From the NCBI GenBank assembly GCA_003509305.1, contig DOMU01000077.1, positions 13,831 to 21,697 on the forward strand: a stretch of 7,867 bases of DNA. Reading direction: 5' to 3'. Below are positions 5,412 to 7,867 of this stretch, in pieces. Made by a program: the position numbers and the translations under genes. The notes beneath the pieces are model-generated. The model was not told where the DNA came from, searched no databases, and saw only the letters and a program-made list of their open reading frames with translations. Numbering within the stretch: the first letter of the stretch is position 1; every line of letters begins with the position of its first letter. The stretch comes from Desulfobulbaceae bacterium (GTDB taxonomy: Bacteria > Desulfobacterota > Desulfobulbia > Desulfobulbales > Desulfocapsaceae).

Positions 5412-7484
5412 TCACCAATCCTGAGCGGGGAGTACGATGGTGTTGCGCTGTCCGGCTTGCGCCTGGGCGTACATCGCACGGGACAAGGCTTCAAACTGAC
5501 GGGTAAGCCGCTGCGGATTGAACAGTCTTGAGCCGGGCAAAAGCCGCGCCAGTTTATCGCGCAAGACGTGACGCCGCGCGGTATCACGCGCCAAGGTAAT
5601 GGCCAGTTGCACATAATCGTTGCGGTTCGTGGTGATCAGCTCTGGCAAACCGATGGTATGCAACAGGCTTGCGGCCATGCGGCTGCAAAAGGTTTCGCCC
5701 ATTCTTGTGATCAGGGGGATACCGGCGCGCAGGGTGTCGCTGGCCGTGGCGCCGGAGTTGTAAGGAAAGGTGTCGAGGGCGAGGTCCGCCAATGCCAGGC
5801 GGGCATGATGTTCGGCAAGATTTTTGCGCTCCGCGAAAAACAGCCGCTCAGGATCGACGCCACGCCCGGCGGTTTCTTTCCGCAGATTTCGCTCCACCAG
5901 TGGCCGCGATGCCGGAGCCAGCCACAACACGGCCTCGGGGACGGCTTGCAGGATGTGGCACCAGTCATCCCAAAGCTGCGGAGTGAGCTTGAATATCTGG
6001 TTGAAGCTGCAGAGTACGGTTGTACTTTCGGGCAGTCCCTCGTCGGAGCGCGATGGCGCGGGAAGCAAGATATCACGCGCACGGTTGGGCTGAAAGCATT
6101 CAGGCATCAATGCCAGTGCCTCGCTGAAATTAGTGGCCGTTTCGGGTGGTGTGACGATGGCGTCGCCGATGATATAATCGGCTATGCTGGGTTCGCCCAT
6201 TGAACCAACGTAGCCAATCCATGAGGCGATTACTGGCGCCGGGCGCAACGCGTTGATACCGGAACGGGAATGGGTCGTATAACCGGTGAGATCAGTCAGA
6301 ACAGCGATGTCGTCGTCGCGAATGCGTCTTGCCGCTTCATCATCGTCCATGTCGTTGATGATGATGAAATGATCGGCCAGTTCCCGTAGCGCAATCTGCT
6401 CCTGATCGTTTGTCTGGGGACCGTAGGAGTAGAGAAAAACCTCAAACTGTTCGCGGTCATGGGCGGCAATGACATCGGTGATCAAATGGGCAACCGGATG
6501 GTTGCGGAAATCCGCCGAAATGTAGCCGAGCCGCATCCTTCCGCTGATAGGTGGCGCTGGCAGGGAAACAAGAGGGGGCTGAGCCAGTTGCGTTCCCCAG
6601 GTTACTTTGGCAAAACGTTGCGCGACAAGCAACTGTGTCTTGGCATCGACTTCGGGCAATGCGAGCAGACACATGGGTTGCAATCCGCTATTCTCATCAG
6701 CAGCCAGGGCGGGCAACAGGGCCTCGGTCGGTGGCGTTCCCCCCGCATCCCAATCAGCCATGTCACGCCGTAGTTTGAGGGCATTTCCCACAACTTTCGC
6801 ATTTTGCGGATAAAAAGTCACCGCCCGTCGGTAACAGGCCAGGGCTTGCTCTGTTTGTTCGGTCTTTTCCAGCAGTTCCGCCAGATTGATCAGTGTCCCT
6901 AGATGGCGCTGGTCATAGGATAAGGCGCGGCGGTAATTCTTTTCGGCCCCGGTGTAATCTTTGATATCCTTTAGCGCCAATCCAAGATTGGAATAGGCGA
7001 TGGCATAGTCGGGTCTGGCGGCGATGGCTTGCCGATAGCATTCGAGGCTCTCTTGCCGGCGCGCCTGATGATGGCTTGCCCGCAGGATATTACCCAGGTT
7101 ATTCCAGGCTTGCGCTTGGTTTTGGTCAAGCGCCACCGCGCGGCGATAAGATTTTTCCGCGTCCATTGGGCGGTGCATTTCGGTGAGGGTCAGGCCGAGA
7201 TTGGTATGGACCTCCGCTCCGGCGCCTGCGGCGATGGCTTCGTTCAGGTAACGCTCGGAAGTGTTGTAATCCTTGATCATGAAAGAAATTACACCGGCCA
7301 GGGAAAGGGCGTTCGGATTATGCGGCGCCATCGGCAGAAGCTTTTTGCGACACAATTCCAGAGCCGCGTCGTATTGTCGCTTTCGGTAAAGCTCCACGGC
7401 CTGCGCGAAAATGGTTCCGAAAGAATTGCTGGCTTCCGCTTTGGAAGCGTACCGTGCGGGTACAGGACGGCGTGAACGTTTCAT
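5412..7484 (-). CDS. TPR-containing O-GlcNAc transferase-like (SPINDLY, GT41) glycosyltransferase
   Basis: A 690-residue protein. Residues about 22-228 form six tetratricopeptide repeats (for example AWNNLGNILR and AIAYSNLGLALKDIKDYTGAEKNYRRAL), the fourth enlarged by three residues. After a linker (about 240-312) comes a split GT41 catalytic domain: RLGYISADFRNHPVAHL (318-334) with H329 of the NHP motif, DLTGYTTHSR and ALRPAPVIASWIGYVGS (398-428), FNQIFKL (494-500) with K499 matching the UDP-binding lysine of human OGT, and LDTFPYNSGATASDTLRAGIPLIT (570-593). By family it should move a sugar from a nucleotide-sugar, classically GlcNAc from UDP-GlcNAc, onto Ser/Thr of a protein in the cytoplasm. 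Acceptor and sugar are unknown. The usual bacterial NAHTTASD segment reads NSGATASD here. No signal peptide or membrane segment is seen. GAGG lies 9 nt before the ATG. The AT-rich upstream DNA and lack of linked sugar genes leave its pathway open. Confidence 0.92.
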   Translation of the reverse strand: MKRSRRPVPARYASKAEASNSFGTIFAQAVELYRKRQYDAALELCRKKLLPMAPHNPNALSLAGVISFMIKDYNTSERYLNEAIAAGAGAEVHTNLGLTLTEMHRPMDAEKSYRRAVALDQNQAQAWNNLGNILRASHHQARRQESLECYRQAIAARPDYAIAYSNLGLALKDIKDYTGAEKNYRRALSYDQRHLGTLINLAELLEKTEQTEQALACYRRAVTFYPQNAKVVGNALKLRRDMADWDAGGTPPTEALLPALAADENSGLQPMCLLALPEVDAKTQLLVAQRFAKVTWGTQLAQPPLVSLPAPPISGRMRLGYISADFRNHPVAHLITDVIAAHDREQFEVFLYSYGPQTNDQEQIALRELADHFIIINDMDDDEAARRIRDDDIAVLTDLTGYTTHSRSGINALRPAPVIASWIGYVGSMGEPSIADYIIGDAIVTPPETATNFSEALALMPECFQPNRARDILLPAPSRSDEGLPESTTVLCSFNQIFKLTPQLWDDWCHILQAVPEAVLWLAPASRPLVERNLRKETAGRGVDPERLFFAERKNLAEHHARLALADLALDTFPYNSGATASDTLRAGIPLITRMGETFCSRMAASLLHTIGLPELITTNRNDYVQLAITLARDTARRHVLRDKLARLLPGSRLFNPQRLTRQFEALSRAMYAQAQAGQRNTIVLPAQDW

Positions 7485-7772
7485 TTTATAAAGCCTCGAA
7501 TCCTTATCTGTTATCAGGGAAAATCATCTGAGCAGATCTTTATAGAAGAATTTATATGCGGAATATCATAATGTTACATCATTACTCCTGCCTTCAGGGA
7601 CAACGAGTAGAAGGATTATAACGCTTGATTAAATACAAAAGGAACAATAAGTGGACAAGCTCTTTATTATCTTGGGTTGTTAAAAAGGCGGACAGCAGAA
7701 ATAAAGTACATAAAGTCAATATATTAATTGTTTGGCTTATGAGACTGCAAGTCTGGACAGATGATTTGCTTC
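7485..7772. other. AT-rich intergenic region upstream of the glycosyltransferase gene
   Basis: These 288 bases are visibly more AT-rich than the rest of the window and hold no supported gene. On the minus strand TATAAT (7620 to 7615) is a perfect -10 box pointing towards the glycosyltransferase, but the -35 position is poor and the transcript leader would be about 125 nt. Short inverted repeats (ATCTG-AG-CAGAT at 7526-7537 and AGACT-GCA-AGTCT at 7743-7755) are present without a T-run. The base composition could mean an insertion boundary or simply a non-coding spacer. Confidence 0.5.
7615..7620 (-). promoter_or_regulatory. Possible -10 box for the glycosyltransferase gene
   Basis: The minus strand reads TATAAT here, identical to the sigma-70 -10 consensus. 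No good -35 hexamer lies 16-18 bp upstream and there is no extended -10 TGn. In DNA this AT-rich a chance match is quite possible. Confidence 0.2.
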
Positions 7773-7867
7773 TTATACAATGTGCAGAAAGTAGTTGACG
7801 AGGTTGAGAAGATTGAGTAAAAGGGCTGGCTCGCGCGGCGCTTGGCCGTTGAGTGTTTGGAGAAGAG
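7773..7867 (-). CDS. Possible C-terminal end of an unidentified protein, cut by the right window edge
   Basis: On the minus strand a frame is open from the right edge to a TAA at 7773-7775, giving 30 residues with the segment NGQAPREPALLLNLLNLV and ending NYFLHIV. Base composition changes from AT-rich to GC-rich at about 7805, as would be expected on entering a gene, and the leucine-rich, helix-like residues look more natural than the serine-rich alternatives in the two other minus frames. It would be codirectional with the glycosyltransferase, with a 288-nt gap. I do not recognise the protein. Thirty codons without a stop are weak evidence, so this may not be a gene. Confidence 0.3.
   Translation of the reverse strand, partial: LLQTLNGQAPREPALLLNLLNLVNYFLHIV

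Noticed and set aside
5568..6203. 211-residue plus-strand ORF antisense to the glycosyltransferase
   Set aside because: Shadow ORF opposite a conserved catalytic domain; no recognisable features.
7526..7537. ATCTG-AG-CAGAT inverted repeat upstream of the glycosyltransferase
   Set aside because: A 5-bp arm palindrome in AT-rich DNA is expected by chance, and there is no adjacent T-run or second copy.
7761..7820. 19-codon plus-strand ORF ending VDEVEKIE
   Set aside because: Very short, no Shine-Dalgarno, no context. It also conflicts with the more plausible minus-strand frame at the edge.

Overview
The window looks like an ordinary chromosomal segment of a moderately GC-rich Gram-negative bacterium. 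The gene order rplM-rpsI-argC and the ArgC and SPINDLY-type protein sequences fit a Desulfobacterota (former Deltaproteobacteria) relative best. This is inference from remembered gene orders and sequences. Betaproteobacteria share part of the order, so the lineage is only moderately supported. No mobile element, CRISPR array, integrase or defence system is visible.

Layout from left to right. (1) 1-846, plus strand: a LysR-type regulator cut by the left edge, with most of its DNA-binding domain missing. (2) 3872 down to 848, minus strand: a strong promoter, tRNA-Gly(GCC), a hairpin terminator, rplM-rpsI, a second hairpin terminator, then argC-truA. Each terminator ends only about 26-36 nt before the next start codon. 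That leaves almost no room for a separate promoter, so this may be one transcription unit with stepwise termination. (3) 3808-4014: a divergent intergenic region holding the tRNA promoter and, towards hisB, a 14-bp tandem repeat and a small inverted repeat. (4) 4015-5371, plus strand: hisB and a short TtcA-like tRNA thiolase, 4 nt apart. (5) 7484-5412, minus strand: a TPR protein fused to an O-GlcNAc-transferase-like (SPINDLY, GT41) domain, convergent with the ttcA-like gene. (6) 7485-7867: AT-rich intergenic DNA, then possibly the last 30 codons of another minus-strand gene at the right edge.

The genes form a translation and amino-acid theme: a glycine tRNA, two ribosomal proteins, two tRNA modification enzymes (TruA, TtcA-like) and one enzyme each of arginine and histidine biosynthesis. 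The glycosyltransferase is the accessory gene. I see no wholly new system. The observations most worth checking are the mutually exclusive structures in the rplM leader, a similar but weaker arrangement before argC, the hisB tandem repeat, and the altered UDP-site motif of the glycosyltransferase.
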